From CAIKMD01 sp963740675 (lineage in GTDB: Bacteria; Pseudomonadota; Alphaproteobacteria; ATCC43930; CGMCC-115725): DNA of 64,000 nt. Position numbers and translations under genes: made by a program. Positions 9,061 to 18,017 of this stretch are shown here, piece by piece (the first letter of the stretch is position 1; the number at the start of each line of letters is the position of its first letter). Under the pieces are notes generated by a model. It made no database searches. It saw only the letters and a list, made by a program, of their open reading frames with translations, and was not told where the DNA came from. The stretch is taken from the NCBI GenBank assembly GCA_963740675.1, contig CAVUFS010000003.1, positions 620,001 through 684,000 of the forward strand. The letters are read 5' to 3'.

Positions 9061-9805
9061 TCGTCCAGGGAACGAGTCTCTTCTCGAGCCAGGTGAAGCC
9101 GGCGGTCATGGCTATACCGGCACTCGCCAGGATCACCACCGCGGCAAAAAGATTGGGCATGTTGAAGCTGTCGGCAGAGGCGCTGATGAGCTGGCCGAGG
9201 CCGGCGCGCGAGCCGAAGAGCTCGGCGACGACGACGCCGATCAGGCCGCGGCCGATGCCGAGCTTCAACCCGGCAAGCACGAAGGGCATCGCCGAGGGCA
9301 GCGACACTTTCCAGAAAATCTGGCTGCGCGTCGCACCAAAGCTTTTCAGCATCTCGATCAGGCGGGTACTCGTCTGGCGCAGCCCGACCTCCGTATTGAT
9401 GATAACGGTGAAGATCACCAGCGTGACCACCACCAGTACCTTCGACCATATGCCGATGCCCAGCCACAACAGGAAAAGCGGCGCAAGCGCGATGGTCGGT
9501 GTCGCGTAAATACCGGATATCCAGGGCTGCAGGATGGCCTTGCCGCGATCGCTCTCGGCCATCAGCAAGCCGATAGCGATGCCGAGCACGCAAGAGATGA
9601 CATAGCCGATGATAAATTCGATGCCGCTGATATAGACGTGGCGCCAGAGATCGCCGCTGACCGCGAGCTTCCAGATGGCAAGGGCGATCTGTGAGGGCGA
9701 AGCCAGGAACAGCGCGTTGTCGACGCCGAAGCGGCTGACCGCTTCCCAGATCAGAAGCCCGCCGACGATGGAGAGCAGACTTGTAAGGGAGGCGCGCTGG
9801 CTCAC
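9053..9805 (-). CDS. ABC transporter permease, NitT/TauT type
   Basis: Inner-membrane channel of the same importer; 250 residues with about six membrane helices. Seen: the cytoplasmic EAA loop SFGATRSQIFWKVSLPSAMP that docks the ATPase, and the family pattern GLIGVVVAELFGSRAGLG. Starts inside the stop of the binding-protein gene (ATGA at 9802-9805), so the two are translationally coupled. Confidence 0.92.
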   Translation of the reverse strand: MSQRASLTSLLSIVGGLLIWEAVSRFGVDNALFLASPSQIALAIWKLAVSGDLWRHVYISGIEFIIGYVISCVLGIAIGLLMAESDRGKAILQPWISGIYATPTIALAPLFLLWLGIGIWSKVLVVVTLVIFTVIINTEVGLRQTSTRLIEMLKSFGATRSQIFWKVSLPSAMPFVLAGLKLGIGRGLIGVVVAELFGSRAGLGQLISASADSFNMPNLFAAVVILASAGIAMTAGFTWLEKRLVPWTND

Positions 9806-10779
9806 TCCGTCAGCTCCGTCAGCCCGGGCATGACCAAATCCTTCGCCGTGATCGGATTGGAAACGTCGCCTGAATCACGCATCACCTTGATCAAGCTGTC
9901 GAGATCTTTGCCCGACACTTTGCTTGTCGGCGCGAAATATTGAATCTTGCGCAGGAAGTCGAGGCTTTGCGTCGCCTCCTGCTCCCCGATCTTGAAATTC
10001 TTGACGCCCATCTTGATGAGTTCGTCGCGATGTTCCGGCACATAGAACCAGGCGGCGCTCTCATCAAGCGCGGCCAGGAGCCGCTTGGCGAGATCCATAT
10101 GCGCCGTCGCCCAAGGCTTCGACACTTCCAAGCCGGTGAACGGGTAATCCTTCACGTAATCGATGACGAGGCCAATATTCTTGAAGCCGGCCGCCTCGGC
10201 GAGGAAGTTGTATGGCGGCAACACCATCGTAGCATCGACCGTGCCGGATTTGAGTGCGGCGAAGCGTCCGGCAGTCGCGCCGACGACCGTGATATCGACA
10301 TCGCCCTTCTTCAAGCCGTTCGCCTCGGCCATGCGGTTCCAATAGATCGCCGTGATATCGACAAGCCCGCCGAGCACGATGGACTTGCCTTTCAGGTCCT
10401 TGATCGAGTTGATCGTCGGTTTGGCTTCGAGCGCGTAAGGCGAATTGAGACCGATGATGCGCGCGATCGCGATATTTTTCGCGCCCTTATCGACGGCATG
10501 GATCGGCTCGGCCGTACCCGTCGTGGCGACGATGTCGAGCGAGCCGGCGGTGAGCTGCTGCAGGATGCCGGGCGCCGTCGGCGCAAAGATGATGTCGAGA
10601 TCGACGTCGTGCTTTTTGAAGAAGCCCTCATCGAAGCCAACATAGAAGAGCCACATCGTTGCCGTCGGCCCGCCAACCGCGCCGGCCTCGATCTTCTCGG
10701 CCCGCGCCGTGGGCGTCATCGCCACGAGCAACGTAAGCGCCGCGGCGACCAACGCCGCGCGCATCGATGCGCTTCTCAT
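9802..10779 (-). CDS. ABC transporter substrate-binding protein, NitT/TauT (SsuA/NMT1-like)
   Basis: Periplasmic binding protein, 325 residues. Start placed at ATG 10779 because GGGGAGGTTTGG precedes it and the product then begins with a clean signal peptide, MRSASMRAALVAAALTLLVA, cut after TARA. Mature part shows the family landmarks GFDEGFFKKH, NSIKDLKGKSIVLGG and DATMVLPPYNFLAEAAG. It is a clear paralogue of the orphan binding protein at 41934 (shared IKSIKDLKGK, DYVKDYPF, LVMPG patterns). Ligand unknown. Confidence 0.9.
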   Translation of the reverse strand: MRSASMRAALVAAALTLLVAMTPTARAEKIEAGAVGGPTATMWLFYVGFDEGFFKKHDVDLDIIFAPTAPGILQQLTAGSLDIVATTGTAEPIHAVDKGAKNIAIARIIGLNSPYALEAKPTINSIKDLKGKSIVLGGLVDITAIYWNRMAEANGLKKGDVDITVVGATAGRFAALKSGTVDATMVLPPYNFLAEAAGFKNIGLVIDYVKDYPFTGLEVSKPWATAHMDLAKRLLAALDESAAWFYVPEHRDELIKMGVKNFKIGEQEATQSLDFLRKIQYFAPTSKVSGKDLDSLIKVMRDSGDVSNPITAKDLVMPGLTELTE

Positions 10780-10809
10780 CCAAACCTCCCCGTTACCCTT
10801 CACTCTACC

Positions 10810-10888
10810 CTCGCCCTGGCGAAAGCCCGGGTCCATTTCTCAACATCGTGCTGCCGAGAAATGGATACCGGCTTTCGCCGGTACGAGG
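10810..10888. repeat. intergenic palindromic repeat, type C
   Basis: Inverted repeat with arms TGGCGAAAGCC...CCATTTCTC and GAGAAATGG...GGCTTTCGCC around a short loop. It lies inside the proposed operon, between the deacetylase stop and the binding-protein start. There it could uncouple or stabilise the transporter part of the message. Related in style to the repeat at 58039. Confidence 0.75.
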
Positions 10889-10910
10889 ATCAAAAAAAAC
10901 CTCTACGCTC

Positions 10911-11780
10911 TTACAACTGCGCCTTATAGGCGTCGATGATTTCGCTGCCGGTCGCCAGCCAGACATCTTTATGGCTCGTAATATAGGCCAGCGCCTGATC
11001 GAGCGCATGGATGCGATAGGCCCGCCCCGTCAGGTACGGATGAAGGCAGATCGACATCGCCCGGCCAGACTGGGCGCCTTCGGCATAGAGCGTGTCGAAC
11101 TGCCGGCAGATCATGTCGCGGAATTCTTCCGCCGTCCGGTGCTGGCGCTCGAAAGCCGGAATGTCATTGATGTCCTGGCTATAAGGAATGGAGAAGATCT
11201 TTTTGCCGCTCTCCAGCGTCATCTGGTACGGCTGATCGTCATTCACCCAATCGCAGACATAGTCGACGCCCTCGGCAGCGAGGAAGTCGAGCGTGTTCCA
11301 GGTTTCTTGCAGACCCGATCCGAGCCAGCCCTTGGGCCGCTTGCCGGCGACACGCGCGATCGTGTCGAGCGCCTCTTTGATCGCCTTGGGCTCCTCTTCC
11401 TCGGACATATCGATGAGCCGTTTGGAGTTGGTCTTGTTGTGGCCCATCCATTCCCATTGGCGCTTGTTGCCCTCGGCAATAATGAACGGGTGCTGGTTGC
11501 AGATTTCGCTGTTGAGCGCGACGGTCGCGCGGATGCCGTATTTGTCGAACACATCCATGAAGCGGAAGACGCCGACACGATTGCCGTAATCGCGCACCGC
11601 CCAGGTCGGGATGTCCGGCATCTTGCCGGTTGTGCTCGCCGGAATGCGATCGGACAGCGCGAAGAACTCGATATTGGGAATGACCCAGAACGCGACACGC
11701 GCGCCGTTCGGCCATTGCAGCTTCTTGCGGGTGACGATCGGTGAGTATTCGAACGGACCGTAGGATGCACTTGGCTTCAT
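10911..11780 (-). CDS. polysaccharide deacetylase family protein (PuuE-allantoinase-like)
   Basis: NodB-fold amidohydrolase, 289 residues from ATG 11780; an upstream ATG at 11837 would overlap the preceding gene and adds atypical sequence. Seen: GNRVGVFRFMDVFDKYGIRA, the ALNSEICNQHPF segment, GWLGSGLQETWNTLDFLAAE, WVNDDQPYQM and the histidine motif ICLHPYLTGR. These features match the cofactor-independent allantoinase PuuE group better than chitin deacetylases. The start follows the isochorismatase stop by one base, so both act together, most likely on an amide, ureide or cyclic imide. Confidence 0.82.
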   Translation of the reverse strand: MKPSASYGPFEYSPIVTRKKLQWPNGARVAFWVIPNIEFFALSDRIPASTTGKMPDIPTWAVRDYGNRVGVFRFMDVFDKYGIRATVALNSEICNQHPFIIAEGNKRQWEWMGHNKTNSKRLIDMSEEEEPKAIKEALDTIARVAGKRPKGWLGSGLQETWNTLDFLAAEGVDYVCDWVNDDQPYQMTLESGKKIFSIPYSQDINDIPAFERQHRTAEEFRDMICRQFDTLYAEGAQSGRAMSICLHPYLTGRAYRIHALDQALAYITSHKDVWLATGSEIIDAYKAQL

Positions 11781-11781
11781 G

Positions 11782-12486
11782 TTATTCCGCCGCCTTTCGC
11801 GGCTGCTTCTCGAGAGAGGCAACGACTTCGTCGACATGCATCACGTCGACATATTTATGGTGCAGATCGAAGAGATTGACCTTGTGCGACAGCACCACGC
11901 GATCGAAGCAGCATTCCTCGACAAGGACGACGTGATAGCCCGCGGAATAGGCATCGACCGCCGAGGCGCGCACGCAACCCGAGGTGGTCTCGCCGCACAT
12001 GATGACGGTGTGGATGCCGAGCTGCGTCAGATGCGCGGCGAGCGGTGTGCCATAGAAAGCGCTGGCACGCTGCTTGGTGATGACGACATCGCCCGGCTGC
12101 GGCTTGAATTCGGGGCGGATGGCGTAGCCCGACGGATCGTTTCCGCCGCGCCGCCGCTTGGTCGCCGTGACGAAGCCGGGCTTGCTCTCCGGCCGTATAT
12201 CACCGGTCGAATAGAAAATCGGCAGCCCCGCAGCGCGCGCCGCCGCAAAGAGCCGCTGCGTTGGCGGAATGGCCTTCCACGCATGCTCGCCGCAGGTCAT
12301 CGGATGTTCGGCAATCAGCTCCGACACCGGCTTGTTGCCGCCGCGATAGACCACGTCGTAGAGATCGATCGCGACCAGCGCCGCCGGCGCGCCGACATAG
12401 GTTTCGCGGGTGAACGGACCGTAGATTGCGAGATCGTTGGCCGGAATCACGTCCTGCCAACAATGATCCTCGAATTTATCGACCAT
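11782..12486 (-). CDS. isochorismatase family cysteine hydrolase
   Basis: Amidase-type hydrolase of 234 residues. Seen: catalytic Asp in ALVAIDLYDVVY, Lys in VVITKQRASAFYGT, and the nucleophile Cys in MCGETTSGCVRASAVDA, giving the full D-K-C triad. Sequence around GCVRASAVDAYSAGY is closest to N-carbamoylsarcosine amidase and biuret-hydrolase-like members; not a nicotinamidase by its lid region. Tandem ATGs at 12489 and 12486; the second has the better spacing from AGGAGG. First gene of the five-gene operon; divergent from the gene at 12600. Confidence 0.85.
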   Translation of the reverse strand: MVDKFEDHCWQDVIPANDLAIYGPFTRETYVGAPAALVAIDLYDVVYRGGNKPVSELIAEHPMTCGEHAWKAIPPTQRLFAAARAAGLPIFYSTGDIRPESKPGFVTATKRRRGGNDPSGYAIRPEFKPQPGDVVITKQRASAFYGTPLAAHLTQLGIHTVIMCGETTSGCVRASAVDAYSAGYHVVLVEECCFDRVVLSHKVNLFDLHHKYVDVMHVDEVVASLEKQPRKAAE

Positions 12487-12599
12487 CATGCCCTCCTGGC
12501 TGTCCTTTTTGTCGCCGATTTGCGCCTGCATGGCAAGCGATCCGCTGCCCACGCTCGCTGCGCTAGTATGTCCCCGTCCGAAAAGCATGGAGACGCGCC

Positions 12600-13364
12600 T
12601 TGAAGAACGAAACACGCCCTTCCACCGCTTCCCGCGCCGTGATCCGCAAGCTCGATGCCGCGGTCGACGATTTCGTCCGCCGCACCCGCTTTTTCAGCGA
12701 GCCGCTCACCCGCGGCCGGGCGCAGATGTTCGTGCTGCAGCATCGCCAGAACACGCGACAGCGCAATTCCGTGCTGAAGCTGCGCGTCGCGACCAACTGC
12801 CCGGATTGGGAGACGCGGATGCGCATCATCGGCGCCTGTAGCGAAGAAGTGATCGCCGACCACGCGCATGGCGGCGGGCGGCCGCATTGGGCCATCCTTG
12901 AAGATCTCGGCGCTCGTATCGGCCTCACCCGCGCGACAATGCGCAAGGCGCCGCTCCTCGCCTCGACGCAGCTCTGCTGGCTCGCCTGGGAAGCGCTGAT
13001 GTCCAACCGGCATTGGCTCGAGGGTTTAATCGCTAATACGTGCGCGGAGCGCACGAATATTCCGGGTTATGGCACCGGCATGATCCACCGGCGCGGCTGG
13101 TTCGGGCTGGAGCGCCAGCGCTGGGGCCGGTTGTTCAAGCTAACCGACGACGAGCTCGATTTCTTCGAGCTGCATGAGGAAGCCGATATCGAGCACTCCA
13201 ATCTCGGCTGGCAAACCATCGCACGCTATGCCGGCGATCTCGGTCTCGTCGAAGCTGTGGTGAAGGCCTGCGAGCTCAACCTCATGGTGTGGGAGCGCTA
13301 TCTCGACGGCATCGCCGCGGGCGGCGATGCGCTCGATCGGCGCCGCGAGCCGGTTTACGTGTGA
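12600..13364 (+). CDS. heme-oxygenase-fold (TenA/PqqC-like) iron-containing redox protein
   Basis: 254 residues, all-helical fold of the HDO superfamily. Candidate metal ligands: E82/E83 and H88 in SEEVIADH, E150, and the cluster ELHEEADIEHSN (H192, D196, H199). Such proteins include PqqC, thiaminase-like TenA and diiron oxidases; which one this is cannot be told. The start is TTG at 12600, with GGAGA seven bases before; the only nearby ATG (12587) is in another frame. Divergent from the isochorismatase gene with overlapping upstream regions, which hints at shared control. Confidence 0.72.
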   Translation: MKNETRPSTASRAVIRKLDAAVDDFVRRTRFFSEPLTRGRAQMFVLQHRQNTRQRNSVLKLRVATNCPDWETRMRIIGACSEEVIADHAHGGGRPHWAILEDLGARIGLTRATMRKAPLLASTQLCWLAWEALMSNRHWLEGLIANTCAERTNIPGYGTGMIHRRGWFGLERQRWGRLFKLTDDELDFFELHEEADIEHSNLGWQTIARYAGDLGLVEAVVKACELNLMVWERYLDGIAAGGDALDRRREPVYV

Positions 13365-13370
13365 AGAGCC

Positions 13371-13574
13371 TCAGCCCTTCTCCGCCTCTTTGGCCTTGGC
13401 GATCAGCGCCGCGGCGATCTCGCGCGCATCGGCGGGCTTCATTTGCAGGATCACGGTCGCATCCTCGCCTGGGAGGTCGACGCGCAGCATCACGTCGCGA
13501 TCCTGCGAGACCGCGAAGGCCAAAAGATCGGCCGTGACCTTGGTGCGGGTGAGATGCGGGCCTTCATGCGGCAT
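13371..13574 (-). CDS. small conserved-looking protein of unknown function
   Basis: 67 residues, MPHEGPHLTRTKVTADLLAF onward, with a hydrophilic helix MKPADAREIAAALIAKAKEA near the end. No signal peptide or membrane segment. AAGGAAT precedes the ATG and it begins 11 bases after the pncB stop, so it is probably the second gene of that operon. Convergent with the HDO-fold gene. I do not recognise a family. Confidence 0.6.
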   Translation of the reverse strand: MPHEGPHLTRTKVTADLLAFAVSQDRDVMLRVDLPGEDATVILQMKPADAREIAAALIAKAKEAEKG

Positions 13575-13585
13575 GCTTGCATTCC

Positions 13586-14716
13586 TTATGGGGTGTCGCG
13601 CTTCTTCAGCAGAAATTCGCGGCCGAGCTTTACCATCGGCTTGCCATCATAGGCGATGATGTCGGCGGTCGCGTAGGTTTCGCTCCACAACTCCGGCAAG
13701 AAGGAGCCGGTGCCGATGACATCGATCGGCGCGCGGGCGGCCGCCATCATGCGGCATTTCTCGATGTTGAAGCCCGAGCTCGCAACGATCTTCACCGGCG
13801 CGAAGCCGGCGCCATCCAGCGCCTCGCGCAGCGACCAGATCGATGCGGCCGAGACGCCGGTGCCGACGAGATGCCGTAGCTCCGCCTCGTTGCGGTATTG
13901 CCGAACGGCTTCGGGCGCGCGGCGCTCGAGCACCGCGTAAGAGGATTGTAGATCGAGCCCCTCGGCATAGCGCCCGCCATGCGTGTCGAGGCGGAAGGAA
14001 AGCTGGCCCGAAGCGGCAAGCTCGGGAAAGCGTTGGCAAACCTCAAGCGCGTCGCTGATCTCGCGACCGAAATAATCGCAGAGCACCGTCATCGGCTCGT
14101 CGGGATAGGTCTCGCGATACATTTCGGCCGCGCGCAAGGTCGAGCCGGCATAGCCGATGAGCGCATGCGGCATCGTGCCCAGCCCTCTCGCCTGGCCGAA
14201 ATAATGCGCCGTGGCGTGGGTGGCATTGCCGATGAAGCCGATCGCGCCGGTCTCGCGCTTCGCCGCCGCCGAGCCGACCGACGCGGCATAGGCCATCATC
14301 TCGGCCATCTCGGCGCCGGCACAATGCCGTGCATCCATCGCCAGGAAAGCGACGCGCGGCAACGCGTTGCACATCGCATAAGCGTTATACGCGGCGACGC
14401 AGGCCGGGCCGAGCTTCTGTAGATAAAGCGTCTCAAGATCGACGAGATGCTCGAGCGAACCGGTCAGGTAAGCGAGCGACTCGCCGGCGCCGACCAGCTC
14501 GCCTTCGCGGTAATTGAGTTGGACGTCGATCTTCGTCACCCGCGCCTTGGCCGTGGCTTCGATGAAATCGAGCATCAACTTCGGCGTCGAGATCACCGGC
14601 CGGCGCAGAAAGATCGCATAGGTTGCGTCGCGATCGCCGAAGCGGCGCACGATTTCCTGGGTACGCAGGAAATAGACATCTGTCTGCTGGGCGACATAAC
14701 TGGGCTTCGACGACAT
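13586..14716 (-). CDS. pncB: nicotinate phosphoribosyltransferase
   Basis: NAD salvage: converts nicotinate and PRPP to nicotinate mononucleotide. 376 residues from ATG 14716 (MSSKPSYVAQQTDVYFLRTQ); an upstream ATG at 14740 adds 8 atypical residues. Seen: YREGELVGAGESLAYLTGSL, LARDARHCAGAEM-type segment (here FLAMDARHCAGAEMAEMM), GFIGNATHATAHYFG, and the PRPP/phosphate loop IVASSGFNIEKC with DVIGTGSFLPE. The protein is on the short side but runs from the N-terminal domain to the barrel end without gaps. Confidence 0.85.
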   Translation of the reverse strand: MSSKPSYVAQQTDVYFLRTQEIVRRFGDRDATYAIFLRRPVISTPKLMLDFIEATAKARVTKIDVQLNYREGELVGAGESLAYLTGSLEHLVDLETLYLQKLGPACVAAYNAYAMCNALPRVAFLAMDARHCAGAEMAEMMAYAASVGSAAAKRETGAIGFIGNATHATAHYFGQARGLGTMPHALIGYAGSTLRAAEMYRETYPDEPMTVLCDYFGREISDALEVCQRFPELAASGQLSFRLDTHGGRYAEGLDLQSSYAVLERRAPEAVRQYRNEAELRHLVGTGVSAASIWSLREALDGAGFAPVKIVASSGFNIEKCRMMAAARAPIDVIGTGSFLPELWSETYATADIIAYDGKPMVKLGREFLLKKRDTP

Positions 14717-14812
14717 GCCTGATAAGCTTAGCGCGAGCACGAAAATCGGCTAGGCGGTCGTGACGGCGAAAAAGCGCCAGCTATAATGACGCATCGTTCT
14801 CTAAAGTAGCCA

Positions 14813-16309
14813 ATGCCGATTTCCCGACTTTCCGTTATCCGCATCACGATCACGAGCATTCTGGTCGGGCTTGCGGCGTTGCTCGCGATTGTCGCCGTCA
14901 ATCTATGGCTCGTGCATCGAGCGGCGGTCTATGCGGATGCCGTCACCAACGCGAGCTCCATCCGCGCCAATATCGTCGATCTGCGCGATTTGCTCATCAA
15001 CGCCGAGACCGGGCAACGCGGCTATGTGCTAACCGGCTTGTCCGATTACCTTGTCCCTTATACCGCCGCGCGAAGCGCGATCGCCAACAAGCTGACGCAG
15101 CTTCGCGCCCAACTCGACGCCTTTCCCCGGCAAAAGGCCGAAGTCGACAAGCTGTCAGGTCTGGTCACCGACAAGCTCGCCGAATTGCAAGGGACCATCG
15201 ATCTGGCGAATTCCGGACAGCGCGACGAGGCGCTCGCGGCCGTCAAAACCGGCCGCGGCAAACAGCTCATGGACGATGCGCGCGGTGTGCTCGGGGGCAT
15301 GCTGGACCGCGCCGAAGCCCGGATCGACAGAGCGGTACATGACCAGGACGACAGCATCAACGAACTCGAATGGGTGACGTTGATCGGCGCCGCCGTGATC
15401 CTTCTCGTCGTCGGCGGCTCGGTCTGGACGGTGATCGTCTACACCCGCCAGCTCGTTGCAGCGCAGCGCGAGGTGACCGCGCTCAATATCGGCCTCGAAG
15501 AGCGGGTCAAACTGCGTACCGCCGATCTCGGCCGCGCCAATGAAGAAATCCAGCGCTTCGCTTATATCGTGACCCACGATTTGCGCGCGCCGCTTGTCAA
15601 CATCATGGGTTTCACGGCCGAGCTCGATACCTGCCTCACTGCCATCAAAACCTACGTCGAAGGTCAACCGGCCGACACGAATGAGGCCCAGCAAGCCAAA
15701 ACCGCGGCGCTCGAGGATCTGCCCGAGGCGATCTCTTTCATCCGCTCATCGACCACCAAGATGGACGGGCTGATCAATGCGATCCTCAAACTCTCGCGCG
15801 AGGGCCGCCGCGTCCTGCGGCCAGAACCAGTCGAGCTAAGCAGCTTGCTGAAAACGGCTGCCGAGAGCATCCAGCACCGCGTTACAGAAGCGGGTGGCAA
15901 GGTTGAGATCGACACGAAGGTCGCACCGCTTGTCTCCGACCGCCTCGCTTTGGAGCAGATTTTCGGCAATCTCCTCGACAACGCGGTGAAGTATCGCGAT
16001 CAGAAGCGGCCGCTTAATATCAGCATCCGTGCCGGCGAGGATCGCGCCCACCGCATCGTCGTCGAGGTCAAGGACAATGGCCGCGGCATCGCCAAGCAGG
16101 ATCACGAACGCGTCTTTGAAATATTCCGCCGTTCCGGGGTGCAGGATCAGCCGGGCGAAGGCATCGGCCTCGCCCATGTGCGGACCATGGTCCGCAATCT
16201 CGGCGGCGACATCACGCTGCAATCCGAGCTCGCGAAAGGCACGACGATGAGGGTCGACCTGCCACGCGATCTTCGTCCCATTCTCGCAACCCAAGCCCAA
16301 GGTGCCTGA
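14813..16309 (+). CDS. sensor histidine kinase with CHASE3 domain
   Basis: 498 residues. Membrane helix at about 10-32, a periplasmic CHASE3 domain (NAETGQRGYVLTG at 63-75 is diagnostic), second helix about 188-210, a coiled-coil linker, then HisKA with phospho-acceptor H255 in FAYIVTHDLRAPLVNIMGF and an ATPase domain with N box NLLDNAVKYRD, DNGRGI and GEGIGLAHV. Its end overlaps the receiver gene by 8 bases; the two form a matched pair, in the style of phytochrome-type kinases with RcpA-like receivers. Confidence 0.92.
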   Translation: MPISRLSVIRITITSILVGLAALLAIVAVNLWLVHRAAVYADAVTNASSIRANIVDLRDLLINAETGQRGYVLTGLSDYLVPYTAARSAIANKLTQLRAQLDAFPRQKAEVDKLSGLVTDKLAELQGTIDLANSGQRDEALAAVKTGRGKQLMDDARGVLGGMLDRAEARIDRAVHDQDDSINELEWVTLIGAAVILLVVGGSVWTVIVYTRQLVAAQREVTALNIGLEERVKLRTADLGRANEEIQRFAYIVTHDLRAPLVNIMGFTAELDTCLTAIKTYVEGQPADTNEAQQAKTAALEDLPEAISFIRSSTTKMDGLINAILKLSREGRRVLRPEPVELSSLLKTAAESIQHRVTEAGGKVEIDTKVAPLVSDRLALEQIFGNLLDNAVKYRDQKRPLNISIRAGEDRAHRIVVEVKDNGRGIAKQDHERVFEIFRRSGVQDQPGEGIGLAHVRTMVRNLGGDITLQSELAKGTTMRVDLPRDLRPILATQAQGA

Positions 16310-16757
16310 CGTGACCCAGCAAGCGAGACCCGTCTCCATCATCATGATTGAGGATGACGAGGGGCATGCCCTGCTCATCGAGAAGAACATCCGCCGCGCC
16401 GGCGTGAATAACGAAATCGTGCCGTTCACCAACGGCACCGCCGCGCTCCAATATCTGCTCGGCGACGACGGAACCGGCAATGTCAGCGCCGGCCGACACC
16501 TTCTCGTCCTGCTCGATCTCAACCTGCCGGACATGACGGGGATCGACATTCTCGAGAAGCTGAAAGCCAATCAGCACACCAAGCGCTCGCCGATCGTCGT
16601 GCTGACCACCACCGACGACAGCCGCGAGATTCAGCGCTGCTACGATCTCGGCGCAAATGTCTACATCACCAAACCGGTGAACTACGAGGCTTTCGCCAAC
16701 GCGATCCGTCAGCTCGGCCTGTTCTTCTCGGTCATGCAGGTGCCGGAAGCGGTCTGA
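16302..16757 (+). CDS. single-domain response regulator
   Basis: 151 residues, only a receiver domain, no DNA-binding part. Seen: acidic pocket E17/D18/D19 in IMIEDDEGHALL, phosphorylation site D72 in LLDLNLPDMTG, and conserved Lys in YITKPVNYE. The long loop after TAALQYLLG is typical of RcpA-type receivers paired with phytochrome-like kinases. GTG start inside the kinase gene; 5 bases before the next gene. Confidence 0.92.
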   Translation: MPDVTQQARPVSIIMIEDDEGHALLIEKNIRRAGVNNEIVPFTNGTAALQYLLGDDGTGNVSAGRHLLVLLDLNLPDMTGIDILEKLKANQHTKRSPIVVLTTTDDSREIQRCYDLGANVYITKPVNYEAFANAIRQLGLFFSVMQVPEAV

Positions 16758-16762
16758 CCGTC

Positions 16763-17803
16763 ATGGCGAGTGCGCGCGGCCGTATCCTCCATATCGACGA
16801 CGACCAGGCTCTAGCAATTCTTGTCGGGCGGGTTCTCGGCCGCCGCGGCTACGATGTCGAGAACATCGCCTCGAGCGACGTCGGGCTGGCGCGTCTGGCG
16901 CATGGCGAGATCTTCGACGCCATCGTTCTCGATCATTTCCTGCCGACCGGCACGGGCCTCGATTTCCTCACCGCCACGCGCGCCCTGCCCAATCGGCCGC
17001 CGGTCGTCTACGTCACCGGCGCCAATGATGCCGCCGTCGCTGTCGCGTCGCTCAAGGCGGGCGCGAGCGACTATGTCATCAAGACCATCGGCGAAGAATT
17101 CTTCGAGTTGCTGGCCACCGCGGTCGACCAAGCGATCGAGACGGCACGGCTGCAGCGCGAACGCGACCGCGCCGAGCAAGAGGTGCGCGAAGCCCGCGAC
17201 CGGGCCGAGATTCTGCTGCATGAGGTGAACCACCGCGTTGCGAATAGCCTCTCGCTTGTCGCTGCTTTGGTGATAATGCAGGCCAAAGCGGTGGACGATC
17301 CCGCCGCCCGCTCGGCGCTCGAGCAGACGCATACGCGTATCTCGGCCATCGCCGGCGTTCATCGCTGCCTCTACACCTCGGATGACGTTCGCTCCGTCGA
17401 AATCTCCGACTATCTGACGAGCCTGCTGCGCGATCTCGAAATGACCCTGATGAAAGAAGGCCACGCCGCGACAGCGCGCCTCCAGGCCGAGCGCGTCGAG
17501 GTCGGAACCGATAAAGCCGTCTCGCTCGGCATGATCGTCACAGAGCTGGTGACCAACGCTTTCAAATACGCCTACCCTAACAATCAGGGTGGGGAGATTC
17601 GCGTCAGCCTGCAAAAGACCGATGCCGACCGCATGAAGCTGACGGTCCAGGATGACGGTGTCGGCTGGAACGGCCTCGGCCCGATTCAAGGGACCGGCAT
17701 CGGCACGCGCATCATCAACGCGCTTGCCAAGAACCTCGGCTCGGCCGTCACCTATGCGAGCGGCGGCCCGGGCTGCGAAGCGACCCTCGAATTCGCGCTC
17801 TAG
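16763..17803 (+). CDS. receiver-HisKA_2 hybrid histidine kinase
   Basis: 346 residues, cytoplasmic. N-terminal receiver with DDD pocket at 12-14 and D57 in IVLDHFLPTGTGLDFL, a coiled-coil linker (about 125-150), then a HisKA_2 dimerisation domain LLHEVNHRVANSLSL with likely phospho-site H157, and an ATPase domain with ELVTNAFKYAYP and DDGVGW...GTGIGTRII. HisKA_2/HWE kinases are an alphaproteobacterial hallmark and often act in the general stress response. Third gene of the operon; would receive phosphate at its N-terminus and signal onward to an unlinked partner. Confidence 0.9.
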   Translation: MASARGRILHIDDDQALAILVGRVLGRRGYDVENIASSDVGLARLAHGEIFDAIVLDHFLPTGTGLDFLTATRALPNRPPVVYVTGANDAAVAVASLKAGASDYVIKTIGEEFFELLATAVDQAIETARLQRERDRAEQEVREARDRAEILLHEVNHRVANSLSLVAALVIMQAKAVDDPAARSALEQTHTRISAIAGVHRCLYTSDDVRSVEISDYLTSLLRDLEMTLMKEGHAATARLQAERVEVGTDKAVSLGMIVTELVTNAFKYAYPNNQGGEIRVSLQKTDADRMKLTVQDDGVGWNGLGPIQGTGIGTRIINALAKNLGSAVTYASGGPGCEATLEFAL

Positions 17804-17884
17804 GCCTTTTCACTAAGACCGTCGAAAATCTTCTTTTGCGCGCTTGATTCGCAAGGGAATTTATCGCCCGAAATCACGACAATA

Positions 17885-17909
17885 TTGGACCAAGTCAATT
17901 TAGGTCCAA
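17885..17909. promoter_or_regulatory. inverted repeat TTGGACC-N11-GGTCCAA
   Basis: Perfect 7-base arms with an 11-base spacer in an AT-richer part of the 214-base gap before the TPR lipoprotein gene (start 18018). The symmetry and position suit a dimeric regulator site; nothing in the sequence names the regulator. It could also be a weak hairpin after the kinase operon, but no T-run follows it. Confidence 0.4.
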
Positions 17910-18017
17910 TTCGCGCCGTACCATTTGCGATTTCCGGACGCTTTCACGTTCAATTAACGCGCCACGCGCGACGGTGGAGCTGTCGGTGAGTGCTGCCGAA
18001 GAATAGGAGCGTGTGTC

